Below, in pieces: positions 1-10,285 of a stretch of 64,000 nucleotides of DNA. The notes below the pieces were generated by a model, which had not been told where the DNA came from, made no database searches, and saw only the letters and a program-made list of their open reading frames with translations. The stretch comes from Acetobacter aceti NBRC 14818 (lineage in GTDB: Bacteria > Pseudomonadota > Alphaproteobacteria > Acetobacterales > Acetobacteraceae), in NCBI RefSeq assembly GCF_000193495.2, contig NZ_AP023410.1, positions 1,860,001 to 1,924,000 on the forward strand. The letters are read 5' to 3'. Position numbers and translations under genes: made by a program. Within the stretch, counting starts at the first letter, position 1. Each line of letters starts with the position of its first letter.

Positions 1-573
1 ACCGTTCCCGACTCCTCGTGACGTGATCTGTTCACCAAGCCACATCAGGAACATGGTTCCACCTACCAGCGTGAAAACGCAGGAGACGAGAAAGAACAGT
101 CCCGGATTGACCACGGCGGACCCGGCCGATGAACTCATTCGCTCAAGCCCGACCGCAATGCCGTATGCCTGAAAGAAGGCGATCGCGACTGTCAGGTAAC
201 GCGTATACTGGTTGAGTTTTTTCCGTCCATGCTCGCCCTCTTTCTTGAGAGCTTCCATCGAGGGAATGGCTGTCGACATCAACTGAATGATGATCGAAGC
301 CGAGATGTAGGGCATGATGTTCAGGGCGAACACGGTCATGCGCCCAAGTGCGCCGCCCGTGAACATGTCGAACATGCCCAGAATGCCACCCTGATGCTGG
401 GCCAGAAGCTGCCCCATCACCTTCGCGTCAATGCCCGGGACAGGGATATAGGTGCCCAGACGATAGACGATCAGGGCTCCCAGCGTGAACCAGATCCGCT
501 TCTTGAGTTCCGTCGCCTTGGCGAAGGAGCCCAGATTGAAATTGGCCGCGAGTTGCTCAGCCGCCGAGGCCAT
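1..573 (-). CDS. secY: Protein translocase subunit SecY (5' part only)
   Basis: Partial gene: the first 191 codons are present and the frame stays open to the window edge. SecY forms the membrane channel of the Sec translocon. The start is the ATG at 571-573 (MASAAEQLAANF), with an AGGA seven bases upstream. The N-terminal cytoplasmic helix and the LGTYIPVPGID stretch after the first membrane segment are typical of the family. It sits 125 bp downstream of rplO, the usual end of the spc operon. Family assignment is secure; the C-terminal two thirds cannot be judged. Confidence 0.95.
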   Translation of the reverse strand, partial: MASAAEQLAANFNLGSFAKATELKKRIWFTLGALIVYRLGTYIPVPGIDAKVMGQLLAQHQGGILGMFDMFTGGALGRMTVFALNIMPYISASIIIQLMSTAIPSMEALKKEGEHGRKKLNQYTRYLTVAIAFFQAYGIAVGLERMSSSAGSAVVNPGLFFLVSCVFTLVGGTMFLMWLGEQITSRGVGNG

Positions 574-698
574 ACGCCTGTCCTTTCACAAAAAACAGCG
601 CCACCGCAAAGCGGGGCGCTGTCGTGGCAGACACCAACGCCTGCAAATCAAACTTACATAACCTGGAAGGCAGAATTGGTTCTGCCTTCACAGTCATG

Positions 699-1190
699 TC
701 AGGAAGCCGCGTTGGCTTCTTTCCGAGCTGCGACGAGGGTCTTAACAGACCCGCCAGCTTTCTCGACTGCAGCAATAGCCGATGCAGATGCACCAGCAAC
801 TTCAACAGTCACTGCCCGGGAAATCTCACCGTCAGCAAGCAGACGGATACCGGCATATTTGCCCGTACCGACCAGCCCAGCCTTACGAAGAGCTTCCTCA
901 TTGATCACTGATCCGGCTTCCAGCTTACCGTCAGCAATAGCCTTCTCAAGTGTACCAAGGTTCACCGGAGCATAGACCTTACGGAAGATATTCTTGAATC
1001 CCCGCTTCGGCATACGACGATACAGCGGAAGCTGACCACCCTCGAAGCCATTCAGGGAAACACCCTCACGAGCCTTCTGACCTTTTACACCCTTACCCGA
1101 GGTCTTGCCCTTACCAGAGCCGATACCACGTCCAAGGCGCTTCTTGCGATAACGAGAACCCTCGTTATCGCGGAGTTCATGAAGTTTCAT
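699..1190 (-). CDS. rplO: 50S ribosomal protein L15
   Basis: Late-assembling large-subunit protein of 163 residues. It begins [13 protein letters not shown] and has the glycine/lysine-rich N-terminal extension ([14 protein letters not shown]) that threads into 23S rRNA, followed by the globular L15 domain. It lies one base after the rpmD stop, so translation is probably coupled. Position between L30 and SecY matches the standard spc order. Length is slightly above the E. coli protein (144), mostly a longer C-terminus rich in alanine and lysine. Confidence 0.98.
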   Translation of the reverse strand: MKLHELRDNEGSRYRKKRLGRGIGSGKGKTSGKGVKGQKAREGVSLNGFEGGQLPLYRRMPKRGFKNIFRKVYAPVNLGTLEKAIADGKLEAGSVINEEALRKAGLVGTGKYAGIRLLADGEISRAVTVEVAGASASAIAAVEKAGGSVKTLVAARKEANAAS

Positions 1191-1191
1191 T

Positions 1192-1377
1192 TCAATCCTC
1201 CACCTTCACCAGGTGGGCTACCTTGTTCAGCATACCCCGAATTGACGGTGTATCCTGCAGCTCGCGCGTGCGACCAATCTTGTTCAGACCCAGACCGACG
1301 AGCGTTGCCTGCTGACCTGGCTTACGTCCGTTCCCGGACGCAATCTGTGTGACACGAACAGTTTTAGCCTCAGACAT
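1192..1377 (-). CDS. rpmD: 50S ribosomal protein L30
   Basis: Small large-subunit protein of 61 residues ([15 protein letters not shown]...), the normal bacterial length. The [18 protein letters not shown] segment is the conserved L30 core. Its start overlaps the end of rpsE by eight bases, and rplO follows one base after its stop, so the three are likely translationally coupled in the spc operon. Confidence 0.97.
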   Translation of the reverse strand: MSEAKTVRVTQIASGNGRKPGQQATLVGLGLNKIGRTRELQDTPSIRGMLNKVAHLVKVED

Positions 1378-1948
1378 CTGCGCCCTCCGCTACCTGCTCG
1401 CGCTTGCCAAGAATGTCAGAGACCTTCTTGCCACGGCGGTTAGCAACCGCACGCGGGCTAGCACAACGCTCCAGCGCCGCGAACGTCGCCTTCACCATGT
1501 TATGCGGGTTACGCGTTCCAAGCGACTTGGCGACAACGTCGTTGATGCCAAGGCTTTCGAACACGGCGCGCATCGGGCCACCAGCGATGATCCCCGTTCC
1601 AGCTTCCGCCGAACGAAGAACCACCTTACCAGCACCGAAGTGACCGGCAACGTCATGATGCAGCGTACGACCTTCCTTCATGGGAACGCGGATCATGCCG
1701 CGCTTCGCCTTTTCAGTAGCCTTACGGATCGCCTCAGGAACTTCACGAGCCTTACCCGCTCCGTATCCAACGCGACCTTTCTGATCACCCACGACAACCA
1801 GTGCAGCAAAAGCGAAGCGACGACCGCCCTTAACCACTTTCGCAACACGATTGATCGTCACGAGCTTGTCGATCAGATCATCACCTTCACGGTCCTGACG
1901 CTGATCGCGGTCGCGACCACGACCACCTTCTCTCGGTTCACGTGCCAT
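1370..1948 (-). CDS. rpsE: 30S ribosomal protein S5
   Basis: Small-subunit protein near the mRNA entry site, involved in decoding accuracy. 192 residues. The frame is open 33 codons further upstream, but the ATG at 1946-1948 ([13 protein letters not shown]) gives the normal S5 start and leaves a 13-bp gap after rplR. The N-terminal double-stranded RNA-binding-like domain contains [19 protein letters not shown], and the C-terminal domain contains the [19 protein letters not shown] region. An alphaproteobacterial Arg/Gly/Asp-rich N-terminal extension is present. Confidence 0.98.
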   Translation of the reverse strand: MAREPREGGRGRDRDQRQDREGDDLIDKLVTINRVAKVVKGGRRFAFAALVVVGDQKGRVGYGAGKAREVPEAIRKATEKAKRGMIRVPMKEGRTLHHDVAGHFGAGKVVLRSAEAGTGIIAGGPMRAVFESLGINDVVAKSLGTRNPHNMVKATFAALERCASPRAVANRRGKKVSDILGKREQVAEGADV

Positions 1949-1961
1949 TACGCGCCCCTCC

Positions 1962-2324
1962 TCAGAACGAGAGACCGCCCTCGCGGGCAGCCTCCGCGAG
2001 CGCCTTGATGCGCCCATGATAGATATAGGAGCCGCGATCGAACACAACCTGCGTCACACCGGCGGCAACCGCACGCTGGGCAACAAGCTTGCCGATAGCC
2101 GCTGCAGCATCCCGGTTTGCTCCAGTCGCACCGCCCGTACGGAACTCTTTGTCCAGAGAGGATGCGGCGGCCACTGTAAGGCCGGCGGCATCGTCGATCA
2201 CCTGGGCATAGATGTTCTTGCCTGAACGGAACACCGACAGGCGCGGACGCCCGCCGGCCTTGCGGCGGAGCTGGAAGCGAAGGCGCTTGCGCCGCCGTTC
2301 CCGCAATTCCTGCTGAGTGCTCAT
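1962..2324 (-). CDS. rplR: 50S ribosomal protein L18
   Basis: 120 residues; binds 5S rRNA together with L5. The basic N-terminus ([24 protein letters not shown] starts at residue 8) is the 5S-contacting arm, followed by the L18 fold with [14 protein letters not shown] and the C-terminal [22 protein letters not shown] signature. The ATG overlaps the rplF stop by one base (TAATG), indicating coupled translation. Confidence 0.98.
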   Translation of the reverse strand: MSTQQELRERRRKRLRFQLRRKAGGRPRLSVFRSGKNIYAQVIDDAAGLTVAAASSLDKEFRTGGATGANRDAAAAIGKLVAQRAVAAGVTQVVFDRGSYIYHGRIKALAEAAREGGLSF

Positions 2325-2857
2325 TACTTCTTCTTGCCTTCCTTGCGACGAATGGTCTCGGTCTCATAACGCACGCCCTTGCCCTTGTAGGGCTCCGGCT
2401 TACGGAAGTTGCGAATATCAAGCGCAACCTGACCAACACGCTGCTTGTCAATGCCTTCGACGACCACGGCTGTCGGACGCGGCGTCGTGATTTTGATTCC
2501 CTGAGGAATCGGATACACGACGTCATGAGAGTAGCCGAGGTTCATCACAAGATTGGATCCCTGCACAGCAGCACGGAAACCCGTTCCTGTAATTTCAAGC
2601 GTCTTCGAATAGCCCTCGGAAACACCCTTGACCATGGAAGCGACGAGAGCACGGGTCGTGCCCCACATCATCCGGGCCTGGGCCAGAGAACCGAGAGGCT
2701 TGACCGCAACCTTACCCTCGTCGACCGTCGTCTCAACCAGAGGAGACAATGGAAGCTTAAGCTCGCCGAGTTTACCTTTAGCCGTCAGAATGCCAGCGTT
2801 GATGCTGACAGTCACTCCGGCAGGAACCTCAACGGGATATTTGCCTACGCGTGACAT
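2324..2857 (-). CDS. rplF: 50S ribosomal protein L6
   Basis: 177 residues, normal length. L6 sits at the base of the L7/L12 stalk near the sarcin-ricin loop. The two repeated L6 domains are visible: [15 protein letters not shown] at the start and the [14 protein letters not shown] signature close to the C-terminus, followed by a lysine-rich tail. Ten bases separate it from rpsH upstream and it overlaps rplR by one base downstream. Confidence 0.98.
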   Translation of the reverse strand: MSRVGKYPVEVPAGVTVSINAGILTAKGKLGELKLPLSPLVETTVDEGKVAVKPLGSLAQARMMWGTTRALVASMVKGVSEGYSKTLEITGTGFRAAVQGSNLVMNLGYSHDVVYPIPQGIKITTPRPTAVVVEGIDKQRVGQVALDIRNFRKPEPYKGKGVRYETETIRRKEGKKK

Positions 2858-2867
2858 CTATCCCTCC

Positions 2868-3266
2868 TCAGAATACGCGGCAGAGAACTTCGCCGCCAAC
2901 ATTGGCGGCGCGAGCCTCTGCGTCGGAGAGAACACCACGCGGCGTCGACAGGATCGACACACCGAGGCCAGCATAGACACGCGGCAATTCCTTGATCTTG
3001 GAATAGACGCGACGTCCCGGACGCGACACACGGTGGATCTCTTTGATCACCGGCTCGCCTTCCGAATATTTCAGCTCGATACGGATCTGGGAAATACCCT
3101 TACGGATTTCCTCAACCGCGAAGCCACGAATGTAGCCTTCACGCTTCAGAGCCTCAAGCACGCTGGCGCGCAGCCGTGATGCCGGCGCAACACACGCGGC
3201 ATGACGAGCGCGCTGTGCGTTACGGATACGGGTGAGCATATCACCCAAGGGATCAGAAAGTGACAT
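2868..3266 (-). CDS. rpsH: 30S ribosomal protein S8
   Basis: 132 residues. Primary binder of 16S rRNA helix 21; in E. coli it also represses the spc operon. Starts [18 protein letters not shown] and ends with the conserved [18 protein letters not shown] signature. Nine bases downstream of rpsN. Whether it autoregulates here is unknown, but a hairpin lies in the rplE-rpsN gap upstream (see 3680-3705). Confidence 0.98.
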   Translation of the reverse strand: MSLSDPLGDMLTRIRNAQRARHAACVAPASRLRASVLEALKREGYIRGFAVEEIRKGISQIRIELKYSEGEPVIKEIHRVSRPGRRVYSKIKELPRVYAGLGVSILSTPRGVLSDAEARAANVGGEVLCRVF

Positions 3267-3275
3267 TGCCGCCCC

Positions 3276-3581
3276 TTACCAGCTCGCCTTGACCACGCCC
3301 GGGATCTGGCCATTCGAAGCCAGGTCACGCAGCGCAATACGGCACAGCTCAAACTTACGGTAGTTACCGCGCGAACGACCTGTCAGCTTGCAGCGCAGGC
3401 GCACACGAACGCGGGAACCATTCCGGGGAAGCTCGGAAAGCTTGAGGGAAGCCTCAAAGCGATCTTCCATGGGAAGGGTGCGATCCATCACGATATTTTT
3501 AAGCGCCAGCCGCTTCGCCTTATCGCGCTGAGCCATATAGGCGCGCTTGGCGTTACGGTTGACGGCGGAAATCTTGGCCAT
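3276..3581 (-). CDS. rpsN: 30S ribosomal protein S14 (zinc-free type)
   Basis: 101 residues from the ATG at 3579-3581 ([15 protein letters not shown]); the frame extends 11 codons upstream but that would not match the family. This is the long, zinc-independent S14: the CXXC pairs of the short form are missing and the C-terminal [21 protein letters not shown] signature is intact. It follows rplE after an unusually wide 144-bp gap that contains a hairpin. Confidence 0.97.
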   Translation of the reverse strand: MAKISAVNRNAKRAYMAQRDKAKRLALKNIVMDRTLPMEDRFEASLKLSELPRNGSRVRVRLRCKLTGRSRGNYRKFELCRIALRDLASNGQIPGVVKASW

Positions 3582-3679
3582 GCCTGATTTACCCTCCGGA
3601 ACCTGCCGGACCATTCCAGCGGTTTTCCAAAACCTTACATACTACCTGACGTCAACAGAGTTTCCATCAGGCTAAAACA

Positions 3680-3705
3680 CCCTGAGGCCCGCAAAGGCCA
3701 CAGGG
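3680..3705 (-). terminator. Intra-operon hairpin with U-tract between rplE and rpsN
   Basis: On the minus strand CCCTGTGGCC pairs with GGCCTCAGGG around a six-base loop, followed immediately by TGTTTT. It sits inside the 144-bp gap between rplE and rpsN, the widest gap in the S10-spc run after tuf. It has the form of a weak intrinsic terminator or attenuator. No experimental support. Confidence 0.4.
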
Positions 3706-3725
3706 AACGATCAAGCCGTGTTGGC

Positions 3726-4292
3726 TCACCCCATAAAGGGAAGATCAAAAGCTTTCAAGAGCGCCTTTGCCTCGGCATCGGTCTTCGCCGTTGTGACGAA
3801 GATGATGTCCATGCCACGAACCTGGTCAACCTTGTCGTATTCGATCTCCGGGAAGATCAGCTGTTCTTTCAGCCCCAGAGCAAAGTTGCCACGTCCGTCA
3901 AAGCCCTTGTTCGCAGGCAGACCACGGAAGTCACGAATGCGCGGCATCGCAATCGTCACCAGACGATCAAGAAACTCATACATCCGCGCGCGACGCAGGG
4001 TCACCTTGCAGCCGATGGGAAGACCTTCACGGATCTTGAAACCCGCGATTGCTTTTTTCGCCACTGTCTTGACCGGACGCTGACCAGCGATCAGCATCAT
4101 TTCATTCAGAGCAGCGTCAAGCTTCTTCTGATCACCAGCAGCTTCGCCCACGCCCATATTGAGAACGATCTTCTCAAGACGAGGAACCTGCATCACATTC
4201 TTGTAGCCGAACTGCTCACGCAGCTTGCCAGCCAGCTCAGCTTCATATCGTGCCTTAAGGCGAGGGACGACGTGCGTATTTTCGGTAGCCAT
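3726..4292 (-). CDS. rplE: 50S ribosomal protein L5
   Basis: 188 residues; with L18 and 5S rRNA forms the central protuberance. Conserved segments include [16 protein letters not shown], the loop [18 protein letters not shown] and the C-terminal [19 protein letters not shown]. The longest frame and the conserved start ([20 protein letters not shown]) agree. Ten bases after rplX. Confidence 0.98.
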   Translation of the reverse strand: MATENTHVVPRLKARYEAELAGKLREQFGYKNVMQVPRLEKIVLNMGVGEAAGDQKKLDAALNEMMLIAGQRPVKTVAKKAIAGFKIREGLPIGCKVTLRRARMYEFLDRLVTIAMPRIRDFRGLPANKGFDGRGNFALGLKEQLIFPEIEYDKVDQVRGMDIIFVTTAKTDAEAKALLKAFDLPFMG

Positions 4293-4302
4293 CAGTCCCT
4301 CC

Positions 4303-4623
4303 TCAGCCTTCGATCACTTCGCCGGTCGCTTTGGCGACTCGAACTTTGCGACCATCATCAAGAACACGGAAACCAACCTTGGTCGGCTTGCCGCTCTTCG
4401 GATCGATCAGAGCAAGGTTGGAGAGATTCACCGGCGCTTCGCGCTCGATGATACCACCTTCCTCACCCATGCGCGTTGCGCGCTTGTGGCGCTTTGCAAC
4501 CGCAACGCCACGGACAACAGCCTTGTTCTCGACCGGCAGAACCGAGAGAACTTCACCGCGAACGCCCTTGGAAGACCCGGTCGTTACGACGACGGTGTCA
4601 CCCTTTTTGATACGAGCAGCCAT
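4303..4623 (-). CDS. rplX: 50S ribosomal protein L24
   Basis: 106 residues; one of two initiators of 50S assembly. The KOW motif is at the N-terminus ([20 protein letters not shown]) and the [20 protein letters not shown] signature near the C-terminus. It overlaps rplN by one base (stop of rplN and start of rplX share a base), as often seen in the spc operon. Confidence 0.98.
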   Translation of the reverse strand: MAARIKKGDTVVVTTGSSKGVRGEVLSVLPVENKAVVRGVAVAKRHKRATRMGEEGGIIEREAPVNLSNLALIDPKSGKPTKVGFRVLDDGRKVRVAKATGEVIEG

Positions 4624-4991
4624 TACAGCACCTCCGGCGCCAGCGAGATGATCTTCATGAACTTGCGCGCACGCAGCTCACGGACAACCGGGCCAAAGAT
4701 ACGCGTACCGATCGGCTCCTGCTGCTTGTTGATCAGCACAGCCGCGTTGCGGTCGAAGCGAATCGCACTGCCGTCTGCACGACGCACCGGGTAGGACGTC
4801 CGAACGATGACGGCCTGATGGACGTCACCTTTCTTCACCTTGCCACGGGGAATCGCTTCCTTGACGGAAACGACGATCACGTCGCCGACCGAGGCAGACT
4901 TCCGCTTGGAGCCGCCCAGCACCTTGATGCACTGCACCTGACGTGCGCCTGAATTATCGGCGACCTCGAGGTTGGTCTCGGGATGGATCAT
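4623..4991 (-). CDS. rplN: 50S ribosomal protein L14
   Basis: 122 residues, the standard length. L14 contacts L19 and 16S rRNA at an inter-subunit bridge. [20 protein letters not shown] at the start and [20 protein letters not shown] near the end are the family signatures. First gene of the spc block; it follows rpsQ after 16 bp without a visible terminator, so S10 and spc are probably one transcription unit. Confidence 0.98.
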   Translation of the reverse strand: MIHPETNLEVADNSGARQVQCIKVLGGSKRKSASVGDVIVVSVKEAIPRGKVKKGDVHQAVIVRTSYPVRRADGSAIRFDRNAAVLINKQQEPIGTRIFGPVVRELRARKFMKIISLAPEVL

Positions 4992-5007
4992 TTACCTTAT
5001 ACCCCTG

Positions 5008-5280
5008 TTACGCAGCGTTCCCGGACGCAACATCACCAACGACTTCGCCGTTGCGTGAGATGACCGTCCAGGTCTTGCGCTTGGAAATCGGTGTGCATTC
5101 TTCGATGCGAACCGCGTCTCCAATCTTGCATACGTTAAGTTCATCATGCGCCGCATACTTCTTAGAGCGACGAATGAACTTCTTATAAAGCGGGTGCATG
5201 ATACGACGATCGACAAGAACGGTAATCGTCTTGTCCATCTTGTCGCTGGTCACGCGCCCGCTGAGAATGCGCTTAGGCAT
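5008..5280 (-). CDS. rpsQ: 30S ribosomal protein S17
   Basis: 90 residues; binds 16S helices 7 and 11 early in assembly. [19 protein letters not shown] matches the conserved N-terminus, with the central [18 protein letters not shown] stretch typical for alphaproteobacteria. Eleven bases after rpmC. Confidence 0.97.
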   Translation of the reverse strand: MPKRILSGRVTSDKMDKTITVLVDRRIMHPLYKKFIRRSKKYAAHDELNVCKIGDAVRIEECTPISKRKTWTVISRNGEVVGDVASGNAA

Positions 5281-5291
5281 TAGCCGCTCCC

Positions 5292-5525
5292 TCAGGAATT
5301 GGCCGCAGCACCAGCCGCGGCAGTCTTCTTCGCAGCCTGAGCTACGATCGTCTTGATACGGGCAATGTCACGGCGAACAACACGCACGCGGCTTGCCCCT
5401 TCATTCTGACCGGTGGCCTGCTGGAACCGAAGATTGAACTGCTCGCGCTTCAGATCGAGAAGAAGCGCCTGCAACTCATCAACGGATTTCACACGCAGAT
5501 CAGCCGGCTTGAGTGCCTTGCTCAT
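5292..5525 (-). CDS. rpmC: 50S ribosomal protein L29
   Basis: 77 residues, two-helix hairpin protein at the tunnel exit next to L23. The conserved core [20 protein letters not shown] is clear; the C-terminus carries a lysine/alanine tail beyond the usual 65-70 residues. One base separates its ATG from the rplP stop upstream. Confidence 0.97.
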   Translation of the reverse strand: MSKALKPADLRVKSVDELQALLLDLKREQFNLRFQQATGQNEGASRVRVVRRDIARIKTIVAQAAKKTAAAGAAANS

Positions 5526-5526
5526 C

Positions 5527-5943
5527 TTATGCCTCTCCGATTCGGGTCACGAACTTCGTCTTGATCGGAAGTTTCGCAGCACCAAGAGCGAGCGCCTCAC
5601 GCGCCACTTCTGGTGGAACCCCCTCGATCTCGAACAGGATACGACCCGGTCTAACACGGGCCACCCAGTATTCCGGAGATCCCTTGCCGGAGCCCATACG
5701 CACTTCGGCAGGCTTTGTCGAGACCGGAAGATCCGGAAAGATGCGAATCCACACGCGACCAGCACGTTTCATCGCACGGGTGATCGCACGACGGGACGCC
5801 TCGATCTGGCGTGCCGTGATACGCTCCGGCTCAAGAGCCTTGAGACCGAACGCGCCGAAATTCAGCTGCGTGCCGCTCTTGGCCAAGCCATGAATGCGGC
5901 CCTTGTGGGCCTTGCGGAATTTAGTCCGCTTTGGAGAAAGCAT
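5527..5943 (-). CDS. rplP: 50S ribosomal protein L16
   Basis: 138 residues; organises the A-site tRNA region of the peptidyl transferase centre. [19 protein letters not shown] start, [15 protein letters not shown] and the C-terminal [13 protein letters not shown] are all conserved L16 segments. Thirteen bases after rpsC and one base before rpmC. Confidence 0.98.
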   Translation of the reverse strand: MLSPKRTKFRKAHKGRIHGLAKSGTQLNFGAFGLKALEPERITARQIEASRRAITRAMKRAGRVWIRIFPDLPVSTKPAEVRMGSGKGSPEYWVARVRPGRILFEIEGVPPEVAREALALGAAKLPIKTKFVTRIGEA

Positions 5944-5956
5944 TGTTCTCTATCCC

Positions 5957-6634
5957 TCAGCGCTGCGGCGCCTGCTCAGCGGCGCGACGATCCTGGGCCA
6001 TCGGGTCCTGGGCAAGGATCTCACCTTTGAAGATCCAAACCTTCACACCGCAGGTGCCGTAGGTCGTTTTCGCTGTTGCAGTTCCATAATCAATGTCGGC
6101 ACGAAGTGTATGCAGCGGCACACGACCTTCACGATACCACTCGATACGAGCGATTTCAGCGCCACCAAGACGACCCGAGCAGTTGATTCGGATACCCTGG
6201 GCGCCGAGACGCATGGCCGACTGAACCGCACGCTTCATGGCACGACGGAATGCCACGCGACGTTCCAGCTGCTGGGCGATGTTTTCAGCCACCAGTGTCG
6301 CATCGATTTCCGGCTTGCGGATTTCGACAATGTTCAGCGCGACTTCCGTGCCAGCCATCTTCGTCAGCTCCTTGCGGAGTGCGTCGATGTCCTGGCCCTT
6401 CTTGCCGATGACAACGCCTGGACGCGCAGCATAGATCGTCACACGCGGCTTCTTTGCCGGACGCTCGATGACCACGCGGGAAACACCCGCACCAGCCAGC
6501 TTGCGACGCAGGAAAGCGCGCAGTTTCAGATCTGCATGCAGCAGCCGGGAATAGTCAGCATCTGCATACCAGCGGCTGTCCCAGGTGCGGTTGATACCGA
6601 GCCGAAGCCCGATCGGATTGACTTTATGTCCCAT
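5957..6634 (-). CDS. rpsC: 30S ribosomal protein S3
   Basis: 225 residues. S3 lines the mRNA entry tunnel. [20 protein letters not shown] at the start, the KH-domain motif [18 protein letters not shown], and the C-terminal domain with [20 protein letters not shown] are visible. The gene begins two bases after rplV. Confidence 0.98.
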   Translation of the reverse strand: MGHKVNPIGLRLGINRTWDSRWYADADYSRLLHADLKLRAFLRRKLAGAGVSRVVIERPAKKPRVTIYAARPGVVIGKKGQDIDALRKELTKMAGTEVALNIVEIRKPEIDATLVAENIAQQLERRVAFRRAMKRAVQSAMRLGAQGIRINCSGRLGGAEIARIEWYREGRVPLHTLRADIDYGTATAKTTYGTCGVKVWIFKGEILAQDPMAQDRRAAEQAPQR

Positions 6635-6636
6635 CG

Positions 6637-7044
6637 TCAGGCCGCCTTCTCTTCCGTCTTTGCCTCAGGCTCGGGCGCACGCTCGGCCACGACAATCTTC
6701 AGATGACTGAAGAATTTCTCGACGCGAGCGGAACGACCACGACCACGTGCATGGAAGCGACGCATCACGATCGACTTGCCCACATCGGCTGTCTTCACAA
6801 CCAGCTGGTCAACGTCCAGCTGATGATTGTTCTCGGCGTTCGCAATCGCGCTCTCAAGTGTCTTCTTCACGTCCTGAGCGATACGACGCTTGGAGAACGT
6901 GAGAGTCGCCACTGCCTGAGCAGCCGGCTTGTTGCGGATCAGACCAGCAACAAGACCAAGCTTGCGGGGGCTCACGCGGATATTCCGCGTGATTGCCTGT
7001 GCTTCGTTCTCAGCCAGAACGCGAGGATGCTTGGATTTGCTCAT
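6637..7044 (-). CDS. rplV: 50S ribosomal protein L22
   Basis: 135 residues from the ATG at 7042-7044 ([20 protein letters not shown]). A start 27 codons upstream is possible in frame but would run over rpsS. Contains the tunnel-lining beta-hairpin with the signature [20 protein letters not shown], then an acidic C-terminal tail ([11 protein letters not shown]). One base after rpsS. Confidence 0.97.
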   Translation of the reverse strand: MSKSKHPRVLAENEAQAITRNIRVSPRKLGLVAGLIRNKPAAQAVATLTFSKRRIAQDVKKTLESAIANAENNHQLDVDQLVVKTADVGKSIVMRRFHARGRGRSARVEKFFSHLKIVVAERAPEPEAKTEEKAA

Positions 7045-7045
7045 C

Positions 7046-7324
7046 TCAGCCTCGCTTCGACTTCTTGTCCGCACCGTGACCATGGAAGGTACGGGTCGGA
7101 GAGAATTCGCCAAACTTGTGGCCAACCATGTTTTCAGTCACCTGAACCGGGAGGAACTTGTGACCGTTATAAACACCAAACGTCAGACCAACGAACTGCG
7201 GAAGGATCGTGGAACGACGTGACCAGATCTTGATCACCTCGTTACGACCCGACGCGCGTGACGCCTCGGCCTTGTTCAGCAGATACCCGTCTACGAACGG
7301 GCCTTTCCAGACGGAACGTGCCAT
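7046..7324 (-). CDS. rpsS: 30S ribosomal protein S19
   Basis: 92 residues, standard length; sits in the head of the 30S subunit with S13. [20 protein letters not shown] and the signature [20 protein letters not shown] are intact. Thirteen bases after rplB. Confidence 0.98.
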   Translation of the reverse strand: MARSVWKGPFVDGYLLNKAEASRASGRNEVIKIWSRRSTILPQFVGLTFGVYNGHKFLPVQVTENMVGHKFGEFSPTRTFHGHGADKKSKRG

Positions 7325-7337
7325 CTCTTATTGCCCC

Positions 7338-8168
7338 TTACTTGCCGGTCTTCCGGCGACGGATGATCAGACTGTCCGTACGCTTGTTGACCCGTGTCTT
7401 GTAACCCTTGGTCGGCTTGCCCCACGGCGTAACCGGATGACGGCCACCCGAGGTCCGGCCTTCACCACCACCATGCGGATGGTCGACCGGGTTCATGACG
7501 ACACCACGGTTGTGCGGACGGCGACCGAGCCAGCGCATACGGCCAGCCTTGCCCATGTGCTGGTTCATGTTGTCCGGATTGGACACCGCGCCAACCGTTG
7601 CGAAGCATTCACCGCGCACAACGCGAAGCTCACCGGACTGCAGGCGGATCTGGGCATAGCCAGAGTCCTTGCCGACCAGCTGGGCGTAGGTGCCTGCCGA
7701 ACGAGCCATCTTGCCGCCAGCGCCCTGCTTCAGCTCGATGTTATGCACGATCGTTCCGACGGGGATCGAAGCCAGCGGCATAGCATTGCCCGGCTTGATA
7801 TCAACGCGGGTGCCCGCGATGACCTGATCACCAACCTTCAGGCGCTGCGGAGCCAGAATATAGGCCAGCTCGCCGTCTTCGTACTTGATCAGCGCGATGA
7901 ACGCCGTACGGTTCGGATCATATTCCAGACGCTCAACGGTGCCCAGCACGTCCAGCTTGCGACGCTTGAAGTCGACATAGCGATAGGACTGCTTGTGACC
8001 GCCGCCACGAAAGCGTGACGTCGTGCGACCATGATTGTTACGACCACCGGACTTGTTCTTGCCCTCGGTCAGCTGCTTGACCGGCTTGCCCTTCCACAGG
8101 TCAGCTCGGTCCACCAGCACCGTGCCACGAAGGCTCGGCGTGACGGGATTAAAGTGCTTCAATGCCAT
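7338..8168 (-). CDS. rplB: 50S ribosomal protein L2
   Basis: 276 residues; needed for subunit association and peptidyl transferase activity. The OB and SH3-like domains are followed by the C-terminal signature [20 protein letters not shown], including the conserved histidine after NPVDHP. Sixteen bases after rplW. Confidence 0.99.
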   Translation of the reverse strand: MALKHFNPVTPSLRGTVLVDRADLWKGKPVKQLTEGKNKSGGRNNHGRTTSRFRGGGHKQSYRYVDFKRRKLDVLGTVERLEYDPNRTAFIALIKYEDGELAYILAPQRLKVGDQVIAGTRVDIKPGNAMPLASIPVGTIVHNIELKQGAGGKMARSAGTYAQLVGKDSGYAQIRLQSGELRVVRGECFATVGAVSNPDNMNQHMGKAGRMRWLGRRPHNRGVVMNPVDHPHGGGEGRTSGGRHPVTPWGKPTKGYKTRVNKRTDSLIIRRRKTGK

Positions 8169-8184
8169 GTGTAGATACCCCGCG

Positions 8185-8520
8185 TCACGCCAGCTTGGCG
8201 GTCAGGTCAATCGACTGACCCTCCGCCAGCTGTACGAACGCCTTCTTGATATCGGAGCGCTGTCCGGGACGACCCTTGAAACGCTTCGTCTTGCCCTTCT
8301 GAACCAGCGTGCAAACGCTGACGACCTTGACGCCGAAAAGAGTCTCAACCGCGACCTTGATCTCAGGCTTGGTGGCCGAGGAGGCGACCTTGAAGGCCAC
8401 CTGGTTCTTCTCGGACATCGCCGTCGCCTTTTCGGTGATCAGCGGCGCACGAACGATGTCGTAGAGCGCTTCGCGCGACATCTTTTCCGCCTTCTTGCGG
8501 ATCGCAAGCACATTTGTCAT
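8185..8520 (-). CDS. rplW: 50S ribosomal protein L23
   Basis: 111 residues; at the tunnel exit and docking site for trigger factor and SRP. The core starts at [17 protein letters not shown], with an N-terminal extension of about 18 residues. The ATG overlaps the rplD stop by four bases (ATGA), a translational-coupling arrangement that supports the upstream start. [20 protein letters not shown] is the conserved basic segment. Confidence 0.96.
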   Translation of the reverse strand: MTNVLAIRKKAEKMSREALYDIVRAPLITEKATAMSEKNQVAFKVASSATKPEIKVAVETLFGVKVVSVCTLVQKGKTKRFKGRPGQRSDIKKAFVQLAEGQSIDLTAKLA

Positions 8521-9131
8521 GCCAGTCGCTCCTTGAGGGCTTCAACGCCAGCACGGGTGACCGCAAGGACGTCGTGGTTGAGAATGTCATAGACGTTCGC
8601 GCCGATGGTCGGCAGGACGTCAATCTTCGGCAGATTGCGGGCAGCGCGAACGAAACCTTCGTTCACTGTGCCGTCCACGATCAGAGCGGATGTCAGACCC
8701 AGAGCCTTCAGCTTTACAGCCAGCTCAGCAGTCTTCGTCACACCATCTGCTGCATCAAGAACGATCAGCTTGCCGTCTTTCGCCTTCTGGGAAAGAGCGG
8801 AGATCAGACCGAGACGACGCACCTTCTTGGGAAGGTCATAGCCATGATCGCGAACAACCGGACCATGAACCGCACCACCGGTACGATACTGCGGAGCGCG
8901 CAGCGAGCCCTGACGAGCAGAGCCAGTACCTTTCTGGCGGTACGGCTTCTTCGTCGTACCGGAGACCTCGCCCATGCCCTTCACCTTGTGGGTGCCGGCG
9001 CGGCGCTTGGCCAGCTGCCAGTGAACCACACGCGCCATGATGTCGGCACGCGGTGCAACAGCGAAAATCTCGTCCGGAAGCGTGGCTGTGCCGGCGCTGC
9101 CGTTATCGAGGGTTTTGATATCGAGTTCCAT
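8517..9131 (-). CDS. rplD: 50S ribosomal protein L4
   Basis: 204 residues; its internal loop reaches the exit tunnel, and in E. coli L4 autoregulates the S10 operon. The loop region [20 protein letters not shown] is conserved. Five bases after rplC and overlapping rplW by four bases. Whether the L4-leader control known from gammaproteobacteria exists here cannot be told; the leader region between tuf and rpsJ is short. Confidence 0.98.
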   Translation of the reverse strand: MELDIKTLDNGSAGTATLPDEIFAVAPRADIMARVVHWQLAKRRAGTHKVKGMGEVSGTTKKPYRQKGTGSARQGSLRAPQYRTGGAVHGPVVRDHGYDLPKKVRRLGLISALSQKAKDGKLIVLDAADGVTKTAELAVKLKALGLTSALIVDGTVNEGFVRAARNLPKIDVLPTIGANVYDILNHDVLAVTRAGVEALKERLA

Positions 9132-9136
9132 CGTCC

Positions 9137-9820
9137 TCAGCCCTCCGCCGTCGCAACGGCTGCCGGATACGGCGCCTCTGCATGACGGGCCTTCTTGATC
9201 GCGTCACGGACCATGACCAGTCCGTTCTTCGCGCCCGGGATGGAACCACGAATCATGACCAGATTCTTCTCCGGATCGACCGCAGCCACTTCCAGGTTCA
9301 ATGTCGTCACGCGCTCATCACCAAGGTGACCAGCCATCTTCTTGTTCTTGAAGGTCTTGCCGGGATCCTGACGGTTACCGGTAGAACCATGTGAACGGTG
9401 AGAGATGGACACACCGTGAGAAGCTTCGAGACCGGCGAAGTTCCAGCGCTTCATGGCGCCAGCAAATCCCTTACCCTTGCTCGTGCCTGTGACATCCACC
9501 TTCTGACCAACCACAAAGTGGGAGGCGAGGATACGGGTGCCTGGCTCGAGAACGGCGTCGGCAGCAACGCGGAATTCGCGCACGGCCTTCTTCGGCTCGA
9601 CCTTCACGCGGGCATAATGGCCGCGGTTCGGCTTCGTGACATTCTTCACCTTGGCCTTGCCAAGACCGAGCTGCACAGCGGTGTAACCGTCGCGCTCTTC
9701 GGTACGGGCATCAACCACCTGCACATCATCGAGATGCAGAACAGTGACGGGCACATGAGTGCCATCTTCCTTAAACAGCCGGGTCATACCCAGCTTTCTT
9801 GCGATCAATCCGGTACGCAT
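9137..9820 (-). CDS. rplC: 50S ribosomal protein L3
   Basis: 227 residues from the ATG at 9818-9820 ([16 protein letters not shown]); 11 more in-frame codons upstream overlap the rpsJ end and are unlikely. L3 reaches the peptidyl transferase centre with its central loop ([20 protein letters not shown]). The [20 protein letters not shown] signature follows. Ten bases after rpsJ. Confidence 0.98.
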   Translation of the reverse strand: MRTGLIARKLGMTRLFKEDGTHVPVTVLHLDDVQVVDARTEERDGYTAVQLGLGKAKVKNVTKPNRGHYARVKVEPKKAVREFRVAADAVLEPGTRILASHFVVGQKVDVTGTSKGKGFAGAMKRWNFAGLEASHGVSISHRSHGSTGNRQDPGKTFKNKKMAGHLGDERVTTLNLEVAAVDPEKNLVMIRGSIPGAKNGLVMVRDAIKKARHAEAPYPAAVATAEG

Positions 9821-9830
9821 CGTCTGGACC

Positions 9831-10139
9831 TTAGAGTTTGATCTCGACATCAACGCCAGCGGCGAGGTCGAGCTTCATGAGGGCGTCCACGGTCTGCGGG
9901 GTCGGCTCGACAATGTCGAGCAGCCTGCGGTGAGTCCGAATTTCGAACTGTTCGCGGCTTTTCTTATCCACGTGGGGTGAGCGGTTCACAGTGAACCGTT
10001 CGATATGCGTCGGCAGCGGGATAGGACCCCGAACCCGCGCACCCGTACGCTTCGCCGTGTTGACGATCTCTTTCGTGCTGTTATCGAGCACGCGATGATC
10101 GTACGCCTTTAGGCGAATGCGGATGTTCTGGTTGTCCAT
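9831..10139 (-). CDS. rpsJ: 30S ribosomal protein S10 (NusE)
   Basis: 102 residues. Part of the 30S head and, as NusE, of the antitermination complex. [19 protein letters not shown] and the [18 protein letters not shown] signature are intact. First gene of the S10 operon, 146 bp after tuf, with an imperfect hairpin in the gap. Confidence 0.99.
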   Translation of the reverse strand: MDNQNIRIRLKAYDHRVLDNSTKEIVNTAKRTGARVRGPIPLPTHIERFTVNRSPHVDKKSREQFEIRTHRRLLDIVEPTPQTVDALMKLDLAAGVDVEIKL

Positions 10140-10208
10140 CGTCTTGTTTCAGTCCAACTTTCTAATCCGGTCAGGGTCTGCCCGGGATATCCCACCGCCA
10201 AGTAAGAC

Positions 10209-10234
10209 CCCGGCCGGATCACTCCGACCGGGGA
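10209..10234 (-). terminator. GC-rich hairpin between tuf and rpsJ
   Basis: CCCCGGCCGG and CCGACCGGGG (plus-strand reading) can pair with one mismatch or wobble around a six-base loop. On the minus strand it is followed by TCTTACTT rather than a true U-run, so it is either a weak terminator for tuf or a leader structure of the S10 operon. Confidence 0.35.
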
Positions 10235-10285
10235 CACTCAGTTCAGGGCCCACCCAATCAAGGGCTATGGGGCACCTGCCCCGTC

